A stretch of 64,000 bases of DNA from Treponema berlinense (GTDB taxonomy: Bacteria > Spirochaetota > Spirochaetia > Treponematales > Treponemataceae). The stretch is from contig NZ_FUXC01000007.1 in the NCBI RefSeq assembly GCF_900167025.1, positions 62,001 through 126,000 on the forward strand, written 5' to 3'. Both the position numbers and the translations under genes were made by a program. Positions 36,271 to 44,287 of this stretch are shown in pieces. Position 1 is the stretch's first letter, and every line of letters starts with the position of its first letter. Under the pieces are notes generated by a model. The model did not search any database and was not told the origin of the DNA. It saw nothing but the letters and a program-made list of their open reading frames with translations.

Positions 36271-36337
36271 ATGATAAAAATTACATCCCTGTAATTTTTA
36301 TCATTACAGTTTGTTCAAGCGTTGCTTTCGCAAACTG
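36271..36337. repeat. Two nested inverted repeats upstream of argJ
   Basis: ATGATAAAAATTACA (36271-36285) and TGTAATTTTTATCAT (36290-36304) form a perfect 15-bp stem with a TCCC loop. A second pair, CAGTTTG (36306-36312) and CAAACTG (36331-36337), follows. A strong AAGGAGG (36264-36270) touches the first stem. A TGCCATCCGTGGC segment at about 36345 is shared, in reverse, with the tandem repeat at 58.2 kb. The spacer 36155-36410 carries no gene. Confidence 0.7.
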
Positions 36338-36410
36338 TGATTTTTGCCATCCGTGGCTCACCGCTAACGCGGAGTTTTTTAAGGAACGCAAGATAAAGAA
36401 AATATTTATA

Positions 36411-36455
36411 TTGAATAAATATGCAGAACTCTGTATGATAATTGCATATTTATTC
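36411..36455 (+). promoter_or_regulatory. argJ promoter with two ARG-box-like half-palindromes
   Basis: TTGAAT (36411-36416), 17 bases, TATGAT (36434-36439). Overlapping the -35 is GAATAAATATGCA (36413-36425), and just after the -10 is its exact inverted copy TGCATATTTATTC (36443-36455). Each resembles an ARG box (TGAAT-N4-ATTCA form). ArgR binding here would cover the promoter and repress argJBD when arginine is plentiful. The right site shares TTGCATATTTAT with the citrate synthase operator. The region is part of a spurious 5' open frame, so argJ must start downstream at 36474. Confidence 0.72.
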
Positions 36456-36473
36456 GTGATATTGGAGCTTTTT

Positions 36474-37748
36474 ATGGAGAAATTTACTTTTGTTGAAGGC
36501 GGAGTTGCCGCTGCCGAAGGTTTTAAAGCCAGCGGAGTTTTAAATAAAATCAAGGAAAGCCGCACGACTTACGACACTGCCCTTATTTTTAGCGACTGTG
36601 TGTGCAATGCTGCCGGCGTTTTTACACAAAACCGCGTAAAGGCTGAATGTGTTAAATTTACAAAAAAACAGATTGCCGACGGAAAAGCTCAGGCAGTAAT
36701 TATGAATTCTGTAAACGCAAATGCCTGCACTGGAGAGCAGGGCTATAAAAATGCAGAAAAAGAGGCTCTTGCTGTTGCGGAAAAACTTTGCGTTCAAAAA
36801 GAAAATGTTCTTGTCTGTTCAACTGGCGTAATCGGTCAGCAGTTGCCTGTTCAAAAAATATTGGACGGCCTCGACAAAAGCGTTTCGCTTTTGAGCAAAA
36901 CAGGAAATGTCGAAGCCCGTCAGGCTATTATGACGACAGACACAAAATACAAGGAAGTTGCGCTAAAAGTTAAAATCGGCGGAAAAACTGTTACTATGGG
37001 AACAATGGCAAAAGGTTCGGGAATGATTCACATCAACCTCGGAACAATGCTTTCTGTTGTTACGACCGACTGTTCAATCAGTGCGGCTATGCTCGAAAAA
37101 GCACTCAAACTTTCTGTTGCAGGAACTTACAACTGCGTTTCGATTGACGGTGACACTTCTACAAACGACACCCTTTTAATTCTTGCAAACGGAAAAGCCG
37201 GCAATGCGGAAATTACGGAAGAAGGAGAAGACTTTGACATCTTCCTTGACGCCTTGAACACTTTGAATACTCAAATGGCAAAAAAAATTGCTGCCGACGG
37301 CGAAGGAGCCTCAAGGCTTGTAACCTGCAATGTGACTGGAGCCGACACTGTCGAAAATGCGCGCGGACTTGCAAAAGCCGTAATCTGCTCAAACCTCGTA
37401 AAGGCCGCTTTTTTTGGTGCGGACGCAAACTGGGGTCGTATTCTTGATGCAATGGGCTATTCTGGATTCAATTTTACTCCAGAAAAGACAAGCGTTTCTT
37501 TTTTGAGCAGAAAAGATTCAAAAAGATATTTTGAAGACGGAAAGCAAAATGGCGGCGAAGAAAGTTCAATAAAAGTTTTTGACCATGGAGTTCCTCTTGA
37601 TTTTGATGAGGAGCTGGCAAAAAAAATCTTGACCGAAGAAGCCGTGGAAATTCTTGTTGAGCTTGAAGACGGAAATGCCTGCGGAACAGCCTGGGGCTGC
37701 GATTTGACTTACGATTATGTAAAAATCAACGGAGATTATCGCACTTAA
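36474..37748 (+). CDS. argJ: Bifunctional ornithine acetyltransferase / N-acetylglutamate synthase
   Basis: Recycles the acetyl group from acetylornithine to glutamate (and may also make N-acetylglutamate from acetyl-CoA) in the cyclic arginine pathway. Start ATG 36474 is set by TTGGAG seven bases upstream and gives 424 aa, the family norm; the longer open frame from 36411 would include the promoter. The autocleavage site is in KGSGMIHINLGTMLSVVTTD, before the Thr of TMLS, with nucleophile Thr. GDTSTNDT, SLVKAAFFGADANWGRI and the C-terminal ACGTAWGCDLTYDYVKINGDYRT are family signatures. Typical two-chain self-processing is expected. It leads argJ-argB-argD with close spacing; argC and argF/G/H must lie elsewhere. 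Confidence 0.95.
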   Translation: MEKFTFVEGGVAAAEGFKASGVLNKIKESRTTYDTALIFSDCVCNAAGVFTQNRVKAECVKFTKKQIADGKAQAVIMNSVNANACTGEQGYKNAEKEALAVAEKLCVQKENVLVCSTGVIGQQLPVQKILDGLDKSVSLLSKTGNVEARQAIMTTDTKYKEVALKVKIGGKTVTMGTMAKGSGMIHINLGTMLSVVTTDCSISAAMLEKALKLSVAGTYNCVSIDGDTSTNDTLLILANGKAGNAEITEEGEDFDIFLDALNTLNTQMAKKIAADGEGASRLVTCNVTGADTVENARGLAKAVICSNLVKAAFFGADANWGRILDAMGYSGFNFTPEKTSVSFLSRKDSKRYFEDGKQNGGEESSIKVFDHGVPLDFDEELAKKILTEEAVEILVELEDGNACGTAWGCDLTYDYVKINGDYRT

Positions 37749-37811
37749 GTTCCGCTTTTTTTGAAAAAAAATAAAAAAACTAAAAACGAGAAATTTCTGG
37801 AGATAAAAAAA

Positions 37812-38705
37812 ATGGATGAAGAGAATTTTATAGAAAATCCGCGGCTTGACAACGCCCACTGGAGCGATGTTCTTGTTCAGGCTTTGCCATATTTTAAACA
37901 TTGGGTTGGAAAAACTGTCGTTGTAAAATATGGCGGAAATGCCATGCTCAACGAAGAATTAAAAACCGCCGTAATGAAGGACATTGTAATTCTAAATACA
38001 ATCGGAATTAAGGTCGTTCTTGTTCATGGTGGCGGTCCTGAAATTAACCATATGCTTGAGCGCGTCGGAAAAGAATCAAAGTTTATTAACGGCTTGCGCT
38101 ATACGGATTCAGAAACCATGGAAATCGTTCAGATGGTTTTGACCGGAAAATTGAATAAAGACATCTGTGGAATCCTGCTGCAGGAAGGCGGAAAAGCTGT
38201 CGGACTTTCCGGCGTTGACTCTGGACTTTTGCGCGCAAAAAAAATTGACAAAAACGGCGTTGACCTTGGATTTGTCGGCGAAGTGACAGAAGTTCACCCT
38301 CAAATAATACAGTCGCTTTTGGACGAAGGTTTTATTCCTGTTGTTTCCACAGTTGCGCTCGGCGAAACCGGAGACATGAACCGCTACAACATAAATGCCG
38401 ACACAGCCGCCGCAAAAATTGCAGTTGCCCTTAAGGCGGAAAAATTTGTCCAGCTGACAAATGTTCCAGGCGTCTTAAAAGACATAGACGATCCTCATTC
38501 GCTTATTCCACGCATTCATATTGAAGATGTTCAGGGATTTATCGACGACGGAACAATTGCCGGAGGAATGATTCCGAAAATTGAATGTTGTATGCTCGCC
38601 CGTCGTGGCGGAGTTCCGAGAACTCATATTATTGACGGCCGTGTTCCTCATTCTCTTTTAATCGAAATGTTCAGTGACCGCGGTATCGGCACAATGATTT
38701 ACTAA
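37812..38705 (+). CDS. argB: Acetylglutamate kinase
   Basis: Phosphorylates N-acetylglutamate, usually the committed and arginine-inhibited step. Start ATG 37812 follows GGAG by nine bases and gives 297 aa; the frame is open to a TTG at 37761, but that Lys-rich stretch has no ribosome site. It shows the amino-acid kinase motifs VVKYGGNAMLNE, LVHGGGPEINHMLER, GLSGVDSGLLRAKK, NINADTAAAKIAVAL, and the C-terminal GGMIPKIECCMLARRGGV...IDGR. The N-terminal helix (about 1-25, before the kinase core) is of the type seen in arginine-sensitive hexameric enzymes, which would give feedback inhibition; this is inferred from length and layout. It sits 63 bp after argJ and 13 bp before argD. Confidence 0.95.
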   Translation: MDEENFIENPRLDNAHWSDVLVQALPYFKHWVGKTVVVKYGGNAMLNEELKTAVMKDIVILNTIGIKVVLVHGGGPEINHMLERVGKESKFINGLRYTDSETMEIVQMVLTGKLNKDICGILLQEGGKAVGLSGVDSGLLRAKKIDKNGVDLGFVGEVTEVHPQIIQSLLDEGFIPVVSTVALGETGDMNRYNINADTAAAKIAVALKAEKFVQLTNVPGVLKDIDDPHSLIPRIHIEDVQGFIDDGTIAGGMIPKIECCMLARRGGVPRTHIIDGRVPHSLLIEMFSDRGIGTMIY

Positions 38706-38718
38706 AAAGGAAAATTTT

Positions 38719-39888
38719 ATGGGAAGCAAAATTGTTGTAAATAATTATGGTTCGTTCGACGTAACAATGGCGTACGGAAAAGGTTCAACCTGTTACGATG
38801 TAAACGGAAAAAAATACATTGATTTTTTGGCGGGAATTGCAGTCAACTGTCTTGGACACGATTTTAAACCGCTCGTAGACGCAGTTTCAAAACAGGCAGA
38901 AAAGCAGATTCACGTTTGCAATTACTTTACAAGCGATACAGGCGTAGAATTTGCAGAAAAACTCTTAAAAGCTACGGATTTTGAAGGTGTTTATTTTGGA
39001 AATTCTGGTGGCGAAGCAAACGAGGCGGCTTTTAAACTTGCAAGAAAATATGGATTTTTGAACGGAGGCGAAAAAAGACGTGTAATTTACACTCTCGAGT
39101 CTTCGTTCCACGGACGCACGCTTGCAACTTTGACCGCGACTGGCCAGGAAAAATTCCATCCTCCGTATTTTGCGCCTTATGTTCAAGGTTTTAAAACTAT
39201 AAAGCCGAACGACTGGGAAGCAATCAAAACTTCCTTTGACGACACAACTGCCGCGCTTATGATTGAATGTGTTCAGGGAGAAGGCGGAGTAAATCTGATT
39301 GACCCGAAATGGGCACAAGCCGCCGCACAAGCCGCTCGAAAGGCCGGAGCAATCGTAATGGCGGACGAAGTTCAAACAGGTTTTGGAAGAACTGGCAGTC
39401 TTCTTGCAAGCGATGAGCTCGGTTTTGAGCCGGAAGTTGTAAGTTTTGCAAAAGGCGTTGCCGGCGGACTTCCAATGGGCGGAATTTTGTTCCGCGGAAA
39501 AGCAAACGGCGTTTTTAAGGCTGGCGATCATCAGTCAACATTTGCCGGAAATCCTCTCGCCTGTGCGGCAGGTCTTGTCGTGCTGAATGAGCTTCAAAAG
39601 CCGGGATTTTTGGAGGGCGTAAAGGAAAAAGGCGAATATATCCGCAGCCAGATAAAAAGCTGGAAAAACAAAAATGTTGGCGAAGTCCGCGGAAAAGGCC
39701 TTATGATTGGAGCGGACATTGTCGAAGGATTGAGCGCTGTCGAGGTTGAAAAAAAACTTCTCGAAAACGGACTTTTGACATCGACCGCTGGAAAAAACAC
39801 CTTAAGGCTCGTTCCTCCGCTAAATATTTCGCAGTCAGAAATCGACGAAGGTCTTGAGATTTTAAGGAAAACCCTCGAAACTTTTTAG
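38719..39888 (+). CDS. argD: Acetylornithine aminotransferase
   Basis: PLP-dependent transaminase that turns N-acetylglutamate semialdehyde into N-acetylornithine using glutamate. The 389-aa class-III aminotransferase has YFGNSGGEANEAAFKLAR, SFHGRTLATLTATGQEKF, the cofactor Asp in MADEVQTGFGRTG, and the PLP Lys in SFAKGVAGGLPMGG. HQSTFAGNPLACAAGLVVL completes the fold. GGAAAATTTT precedes the ATG. It closes the argJBD cluster. In other bacteria ArgD can also serve the lysine pathway as succinyldiaminopimelate aminotransferase, which may apply here. The cluster's 3' end is followed by the large dispersed repeat. Confidence 0.94.
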   Translation: MGSKIVVNNYGSFDVTMAYGKGSTCYDVNGKKYIDFLAGIAVNCLGHDFKPLVDAVSKQAEKQIHVCNYFTSDTGVEFAEKLLKATDFEGVYFGNSGGEANEAAFKLARKYGFLNGGEKRRVIYTLESSFHGRTLATLTATGQEKFHPPYFAPYVQGFKTIKPNDWEAIKTSFDDTTAALMIECVQGEGGVNLIDPKWAQAAAQAARKAGAIVMADEVQTGFGRTGSLLASDELGFEPEVVSFAKGVAGGLPMGGILFRGKANGVFKAGDHQSTFAGNPLACAAGLVVLNELQKPGFLEGVKEKGEYIRSQIKSWKNKNVGEVRGKGLMIGADIVEGLSAVEVEKKLLENGLLTSTAGKNTLRLVPPLNISQSEIDEGLEILRKTLETF

Positions 39889-39902
39889 TTTTTTATAAAT
39901 TT

Positions 39903-40027
39903 GGAGCGCAATTTACGCTCTAACCCGTCGCTCCACGGTTCCGCTTGCGCTGCATTCCAAAAAAGAAATGCGGTTTTGACCGCCTCTCTTTTTTGGAACG
40001 CTGTCGCGCCGTTCCGGCCGGGGCTAC
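39903..40027 (-). repeat. Dispersed intergenic hairpin element, copy 5 (longest)
   Basis: Read on -: CTGTAGCCCCGGCCGGAACG, GCGCGACAGCG, then a long central hairpin whose arms TTCCAAAAAAGA...GGCGGT and ACCGC...TCTTTTTTGGAA pair over about 20 bp, then TGCAGCGCAAGCGGAACCG and GACGGGTTAGAGCG...GCGCTCC. Its 40-bp central stem is unrelated to the short stems of copies 1, 2 and 6. It fills the gap between argD and dut and may work as a terminator. Confidence 0.85.
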
Positions 40028-40045
40028 AGATTTTTTGTCTGGTGG

Positions 40046-40074
40046 TTTATAATTCTCCGTTTTTTCTGTATAAT
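40046..40074 (+). promoter_or_regulatory. Possible promoter of dut
   Basis: Perfect TATAAT (40069-40074) with a poor TTTATA at the correct 17-base spacing (40046-40051), 28 bases before the ATG. The -10 is convincing and the -35 is not. Confidence 0.45.
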
Positions 40075-40102
40075 TTAAGACAGTGTTAAAATTGGAGAAA
40101 AT

Positions 40103-40549
40103 ATGAACATCTGCAAAATAAAAATTCTTGCCGAAAAAGGCGTAAAACTTCCTTCTTATCAGACATCTGGCTCTGCTGGAGCAGACATCTGCGCTTTTAT
40201 TCCTGACGGCTCAAAGATCGTAATCAAACCTATGCAGCGCTTTATGGTTCCAACTGGAATTAAAATGGCGATTCCGGAAGGTTTTGAAGTTCAAATTCGG
40301 CCTCGTTCAGGACTTGCCGCTAAAAACGGAATTACCTGTCTTAATACTCCAGGAACTATCGACAGCGACTATCGTGGCGAAGTAAAAGTAATTTTAATCA
40401 ACCTTGGAAGCGAGGATTTTGTAATTTCTGACGGCGACAGAATTGCACAGATGGTTGTTGCTCCGGTTACTCAGGGCGTTTTTGAAAACGCTGAGTTTTT
40501 GGACGAAACAGAACGCGGAAGCGGTGGCTTTGGTCATACCGGAAAATAA
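40103..40549 (+). CDS. dut: dUTP diphosphatase (dUTPase)
   Basis: Splits dUTP to dUMP and pyrophosphate, keeping uracil out of DNA. All five trimeric dUTPase motifs are present in the 148-aa protein: SAGADICAF (I), [11 protein letters not shown] (II), [15 protein letters not shown] (III), [12 protein letters not shown] (IV) and the C-terminal [10 protein letters not shown] (V), with the catalytic Asp in DSDYRGE. Length is normal. GGAG lies 6 bases before the ATG. It is followed 8 bp later by lptF, so the two are probably co-transcribed although the functions are unrelated. Confidence 0.96.
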   Translation: MNICKIKILAEKGVKLPSYQTSGSAGADICAFIPDGSKIVIKPMQRFMVPTGIKMAIPEGFEVQIRPRSGLAAKNGITCLNTPGTIDSDYRGEVKVILINLGSEDFVISDGDRIAQMVVAPVTQGVFENAEFLDETERGSGGFGHTGK

Positions 40550-40557
40550 ATTCTTTA

Positions 40558-42012
40558 ATGAAACTCGATAAAATCGAAGCCTTTATAACCCGAACCGTGG
40601 ATTTTTTTCGGAAAGGCTGGATTCAGTTTAAAAATAAAATTTCCTCAAAATTCAACGGCTCAAAAGCAAAAAAAGGCGTTCTGCATATTGAATCTCTTGG
40701 CTATTATTATTGGCGGATTGTTTCAAAAAGCAGGCTCAGCAGAAAAATCCGCTGGTTTTATAAAAATAAATTCAAGCCGTTTTGGACGAATTTTAATCTT
40801 CTGAATTCGATTTTTCACCGTGCCGCAATTTTTATGCGTTTTTTGCATTGCTATAAAACGGCAAATTTTCTTGACGAGGCAATGCAGGAAAAATCCGGCA
40901 TAAACCGTCATGTTTTTTATCGCTATCTTTTAAAAGAGCTTTTTCTGTATTTTTTTGTCGCCTTTCTGTTCTTCTTTTTTATATTTTTTGTAAACCAGAT
41001 TTTGCTCGTAATTCAAAAAATTCTTGAAAAAAAAGTGCCGCTTTGGGACGTTATGCGCCTTATGACTTACGCTCTTCCTTCGATAATTGCCCAGTCTGCG
41101 CCTTTTGCAACCCTCGTTGGTTTTTTAATGTGCCTTGGAAGGCTTGTTTCCGAAAATGAAATTCTTATTTTCCGTGCTTCCGGCCAAAGCTACAGAACGA
41201 TTTTAATGCCGGTAATTATTCTTGGAGCGGTAATTTCGCTTGGTTCCTTTTTTGTAAACGACTATCTTTTACCGCTTGGAACAATCAAATACAACAGGCT
41301 GTATCGTTCGATTTTGTCTTCAAATCCGTCTGTTGAGCTTGAGCCTAATTCAATAAAAAAAACGGTCGACAAAACTCTTGTAATCGGGAACGTCGTAAAT
41401 GATCAGGTAAGCGATTTGATTTTTTTTGACACGGGAGCAGACGGACAGCAACGCATAATTGTTGCGGACGATTCTCTTGTAAAAAAGGCAAAAGATTCCG
41501 GAGTTCTTATGACGCTGGAAATGAACAATGCGACGGTTCTTCTTTTTGACAAGGAAAAACGTGGAAATTTTGACGTGCTTTCCTCACAAAAAATGAATTT
41601 AAATGTTTTCGAATCATCAATTTCTGCGACTTCAAACAGGGTGAGCCCTCGCGAAATGACATCTTACGACTTGCATAAAAAAATAAAGCAGATGGAAGAA
41701 TCGGAAGATTTTTCTAAAAAAAAGTTGAATTCCTACAAGCTTGAATACAATAAAAAATTTTCGCTGCCATTTGGCTCGATTTTCTTTGCTTTTTTGGCGC
41801 TTCCGCTCGCGCTTCTTTTTGGAAAACACAACGGCCAGACAATCGGACTTATAGTCGGAATCGTAATCTGCGTTTTGTACTGGACAATGATGATTTTAGG
41901 ACAGATTTTTGGCAACCGTGGCGGTTTAAATGGTTTTGTAGTAATGTGGGCACCGAATCTTGCAATAACGATTGCGGGCGGATTCTTCTATATAAAGTTG
42001 ATTGGCAAATAG
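40558..42012 (+). CDS. lptF: LptF/LptG-family permease (LptF-like) with basic N-terminal extension
   Basis: Inner-membrane subunit of the Lpt machine that pulls lipopolysaccharide or a similar glycolipid toward the outer membrane, working with LptG and the ATPase LptB. The 484-aa YjgP/YjgQ protein has three membrane helices (about 128-150, 165-200, 210-235), a periplasmic beta-jellyroll region (about 240-370), and three more helices near the C-terminus (about 400-484). The first 117 residues are an unusual strongly basic extension before the normal start FYRYLLKELFLYF. It is paired with lptG 20 bp downstream, the normal arrangement. Which glycolipid this organism exports is unclear, since many treponemes lack classical LPS. 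Confidence 0.87.
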   Translation: MKLDKIEAFITRTVDFFRKGWIQFKNKISSKFNGSKAKKGVLHIESLGYYYWRIVSKSRLSRKIRWFYKNKFKPFWTNFNLLNSIFHRAAIFMRFLHCYKTANFLDEAMQEKSGINRHVFYRYLLKELFLYFFVAFLFFFFIFFVNQILLVIQKILEKKVPLWDVMRLMTYALPSIIAQSAPFATLVGFLMCLGRLVSENEILIFRASGQSYRTILMPVIILGAVISLGSFFVNDYLLPLGTIKYNRLYRSILSSNPSVELEPNSIKKTVDKTLVIGNVVNDQVSDLIFFDTGADGQQRIIVADDSLVKKAKDSGVLMTLEMNNATVLLFDKEKRGNFDVLSSQKMNLNVFESSISATSNRVSPREMTSYDLHKKIKQMEESEDFSKKKLNSYKLEYNKKFSLPFGSIFFAFLALPLALLFGKHNGQTIGLIVGIVICVLYWTMMILGQIFGNRGGLNGFVVMWAPNLAITIAGGFFYIKLIGK

Positions 42013-42032
42013 AATTTAAACAGGATTTAAAA

Positions 42033-43103
42033 ATGACGCTTGTAAAATATATTTTAAAAAAATTTGTGCCTCTTTTTGTCGGCTCTCTTTGTTTTTTTGC
42101 CTTTGTTTTGGTTCTTGTAGATCTTTTTATGAATCTTTGGAATTTTATTTCAAACGGAGTTCCTGCAAAGACTGTTTTTCAGATAATGCTTTTGTATTTT
42201 CCTAAGTCGCTTTGGTATTCGGCGCCGCTTTCGATTCTTTTTGCAGTTTCTTACACTTTGTCGGATTTTTATGCGAATAATGAACTTGTCGCGGTTTTTG
42301 CCTCCGGAGTTCCGCTCATAAAATTTACAGCTCCGCTTTTGGTTTTTGCATTTATCTTAAGTTTTGGACTTTTTTATTTTGAAGATAAAGTCGTTGTTCC
42401 AACCTTTGCAAAAAAGGTTGAGCTTCAGGAAATTGTCTTAAACCGCGAAAAAAGCCTCAATAACGACAAAATCGTCGTCATGTCCGGTCAGGGAAATGTC
42501 ATTTATAAGGCGGATTTTTATGACAACTCGGCAATGCGCCTTTATGCGCTTTACATTGTAATCAGAAACGAAGACAAATCTTTAAACTGCGTTGTCCGTG
42601 CAGATTCCGCGCTTTGGATGGATGATCACTGGAAACTCAACGGTTCCACAAAATACACTCTTTCTGACGGAAATTTGGTTTCTTCGGAGGTTGATTCGGC
42701 TACTCTTGAACTGCTCACCGAAATTCCAGAAACTTTTAGAAACAACACGACTTCCGTCGAAACCGTAGACACCCGCGAGTCAAGGGAATATATTGCCCAC
42801 TTAAAAAGAGTAGGGCTTCCTTATAACGAGCCTTTGAGCGTCTATTATAAAAAATATGCTTTTCCATTCATTCTTTTTATTGTAGTATTTTTGTCGATTG
42901 GTTTGAGCGGAAAAACAAGAAAAAATGTAATGCTCATAAGTCTTGCCAGCTGTATTTCTGCGGCGGTAATCTACTACGTTTTTCAGATGGTTACAATGCT
43001 TATGGCAAAATTTGGAGTTCTTTCTCCGTTCCTTGGAGCCTGGCTGCCGGTTTTTCTGTTTGTCGTTGTAAGTCTGGTTCTTCTAAAATATGCCAGAACG
43101 TAG
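42033..43103 (+). CDS. lptG: LptF/LptG-family permease (LptG-like)
   Basis: Second half of the predicted glycolipid export channel. The chosen ATG 42033 gives 356 aa beginning TLVKYILKKFVPLF, the usual YjgP/YjgQ opening; an open extension to 41946 overlaps lptF and has no ribosome site (AGGATTTAAAA precedes 42033). Three N-terminal helices (about 12-35, 55-80, 95-118), a periplasmic region (about 130-255, with GNVIYKADFYDNSAMRLYALYIV), and three C-terminal helices (about 275-356). No lptA, lptB, lptC or lptD gene is in the window. tgt follows at 30 bp and may share the transcript. Confidence 0.87.
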   Translation: MTLVKYILKKFVPLFVGSLCFFAFVLVLVDLFMNLWNFISNGVPAKTVFQIMLLYFPKSLWYSAPLSILFAVSYTLSDFYANNELVAVFASGVPLIKFTAPLLVFAFILSFGLFYFEDKVVVPTFAKKVELQEIVLNREKSLNNDKIVVMSGQGNVIYKADFYDNSAMRLYALYIVIRNEDKSLNCVVRADSALWMDDHWKLNGSTKYTLSDGNLVSSEVDSATLELLTEIPETFRNNTTSVETVDTRESREYIAHLKRVGLPYNEPLSVYYKKYAFPFILFIVVFLSIGLSGKTRKNVMLISLASCISAAVIYYVFQMVTMLMAKFGVLSPFLGAWLPVFLFVVVSLVLLKYART

Positions 43104-43133
43104 ACAAAAAGTTGATTTTTTAAGGATAAAATA

Positions 43134-44270
43134 ATGATGAATATTTTTGACATTAAACACGAGTCTTCTGACGGAAAAGCACGTACCGGAACCTTGCACC
43201 TGCCGCACGGCGACGTTCAGACTCCGGTCTTTATGCCTGTTGGAACAAATGCGACTGTAAAGGCTCTTACAAAAGATGATTTGGACGAAATCGGTTTTGA
43301 AATCATTCTCGCAAATACTTATCATCTTTATTTAAGGCCTGGAAGCGATGTAATCGAGGAAGCTGGCGGTTTGCATGGATTTTCCGGCTGGGAAAAAAAT
43401 TTTCTTACAGATTCTGGTGGTTTTCAGGTGTGGAGCCTTTCAAAACTGCGCAAAATAACGGAAGAAGGGGCAATGTTTGCTTCAAATATCGATGGAAGCC
43501 GGCATCTTTTTACTCCAGAAAAAATTGTGGACGTTCAGGCTCAGTTCAATTCGGATATTCAGATGCAGCTTGACGTTTGTTCCGGCTGGGGAATTGATAA
43601 AAAAGAAGCCCTTCATTCGCTCGAAATTACAGAGAACTGGTTAAAACGCGCAAAATCTGAATGGTTAAAAAAACAGGACGAAGGATATAAAGGAATTCTT
43701 CTGCCGATTGTTCAGGGAAACTTTTTTGAAGATTTAAGAATCCGTTCCGCAGAATTTGTAACTTCGATGGAAATGCCGGCAATTGCAATCGGCGGTTTGA
43801 GTGTAGGCGAGCCTGCGGAAGTTTTTGCCTCGATGCTGGATTTTACGGTCAATCATCTTCCAAAGGAAAAGGCAAAATATGTTATGGGAATCGGAACTCC
43901 GGACTACATTTTGGACGCCGTTCACAGCGGAATTGATATGTTTGACTGCGTTTTGCCTACGCGAAATGCGCGCAACGGTTCATATTTTACTCATGACGGA
44001 AAACTTTCGATTAAGCAGGAGCGTTTTATTCACGATTTTGGCCCTGTTGACAGCGAATGCAATTGTAAAGTCTGCCGCAATTACTCAAGAAGTTATCTTC
44101 GTCATCTTTTTAAGGAACAAGAAATTTTAAGCAGCATGCTCGCAAGTTACCACAACTTGTATTTTTTGCATAATATGATGAAAGAAATTCGCCTTGCAAT
44201 CGAAGAAAACCGTTTTGAAGAATACAGAACAAACTTTTTAAAACGGTATCACGCTGGAAATATAAAATAA
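43134..44270 (+). CDS. tgt: tRNA-guanine (queuine) transglycosylase
   Basis: Exchanges guanine-34 for preQ1 in GUN-anticodon tRNAs on the way to queuosine. The 378-aa protein has the catalytic FLTDSGGFQVWSL (Asp), the second Asp in MFDCVLPTRNARNG, IVQGNFFEDLR and AIGGLSVGEP, and a zinc site CNCKVCRNYSRSYLRHL with a distal His. Length is normal. AAGGATAAAATA gives the ribosome site. It lies after lptG and before a HEAT-repeat gene on the same strand. No queuosine synthesis genes (queC/D/E, queA) are nearby, so the supply of preQ1 must come from elsewhere. Confidence 0.97.
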   Translation: MMNIFDIKHESSDGKARTGTLHLPHGDVQTPVFMPVGTNATVKALTKDDLDEIGFEIILANTYHLYLRPGSDVIEEAGGLHGFSGWEKNFLTDSGGFQVWSLSKLRKITEEGAMFASNIDGSRHLFTPEKIVDVQAQFNSDIQMQLDVCSGWGIDKKEALHSLEITENWLKRAKSEWLKKQDEGYKGILLPIVQGNFFEDLRIRSAEFVTSMEMPAIAIGGLSVGEPAEVFASMLDFTVNHLPKEKAKYVMGIGTPDYILDAVHSGIDMFDCVLPTRNARNGSYFTHDGKLSIKQERFIHDFGPVDSECNCKVCRNYSRSYLRHLFKEQEILSSMLASYHNLYFLHNMMKEIRLAIEENRFEEYRTNFLKRYHAGNIK

Positions 44271-44287
44271 TTTTTGCGGAAGTTTTT

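Noticed and set aside
36411-36473. 21-residue N-terminal extension of ArgJ
   Set aside because: It would overlap the promoter and both operator half-sites and has no ribosome site; ATG 36474 has TTGGAG at the right distance.
39903-40027. Integron attC site (treponemes can carry integrons)
   Set aside because: Overall folding is attC-like and CTAAC occurs at one end, but the other end is GGGCTA, not the required GTTRRRY core; copies lie singly between housekeeping genes and no integrase is present.
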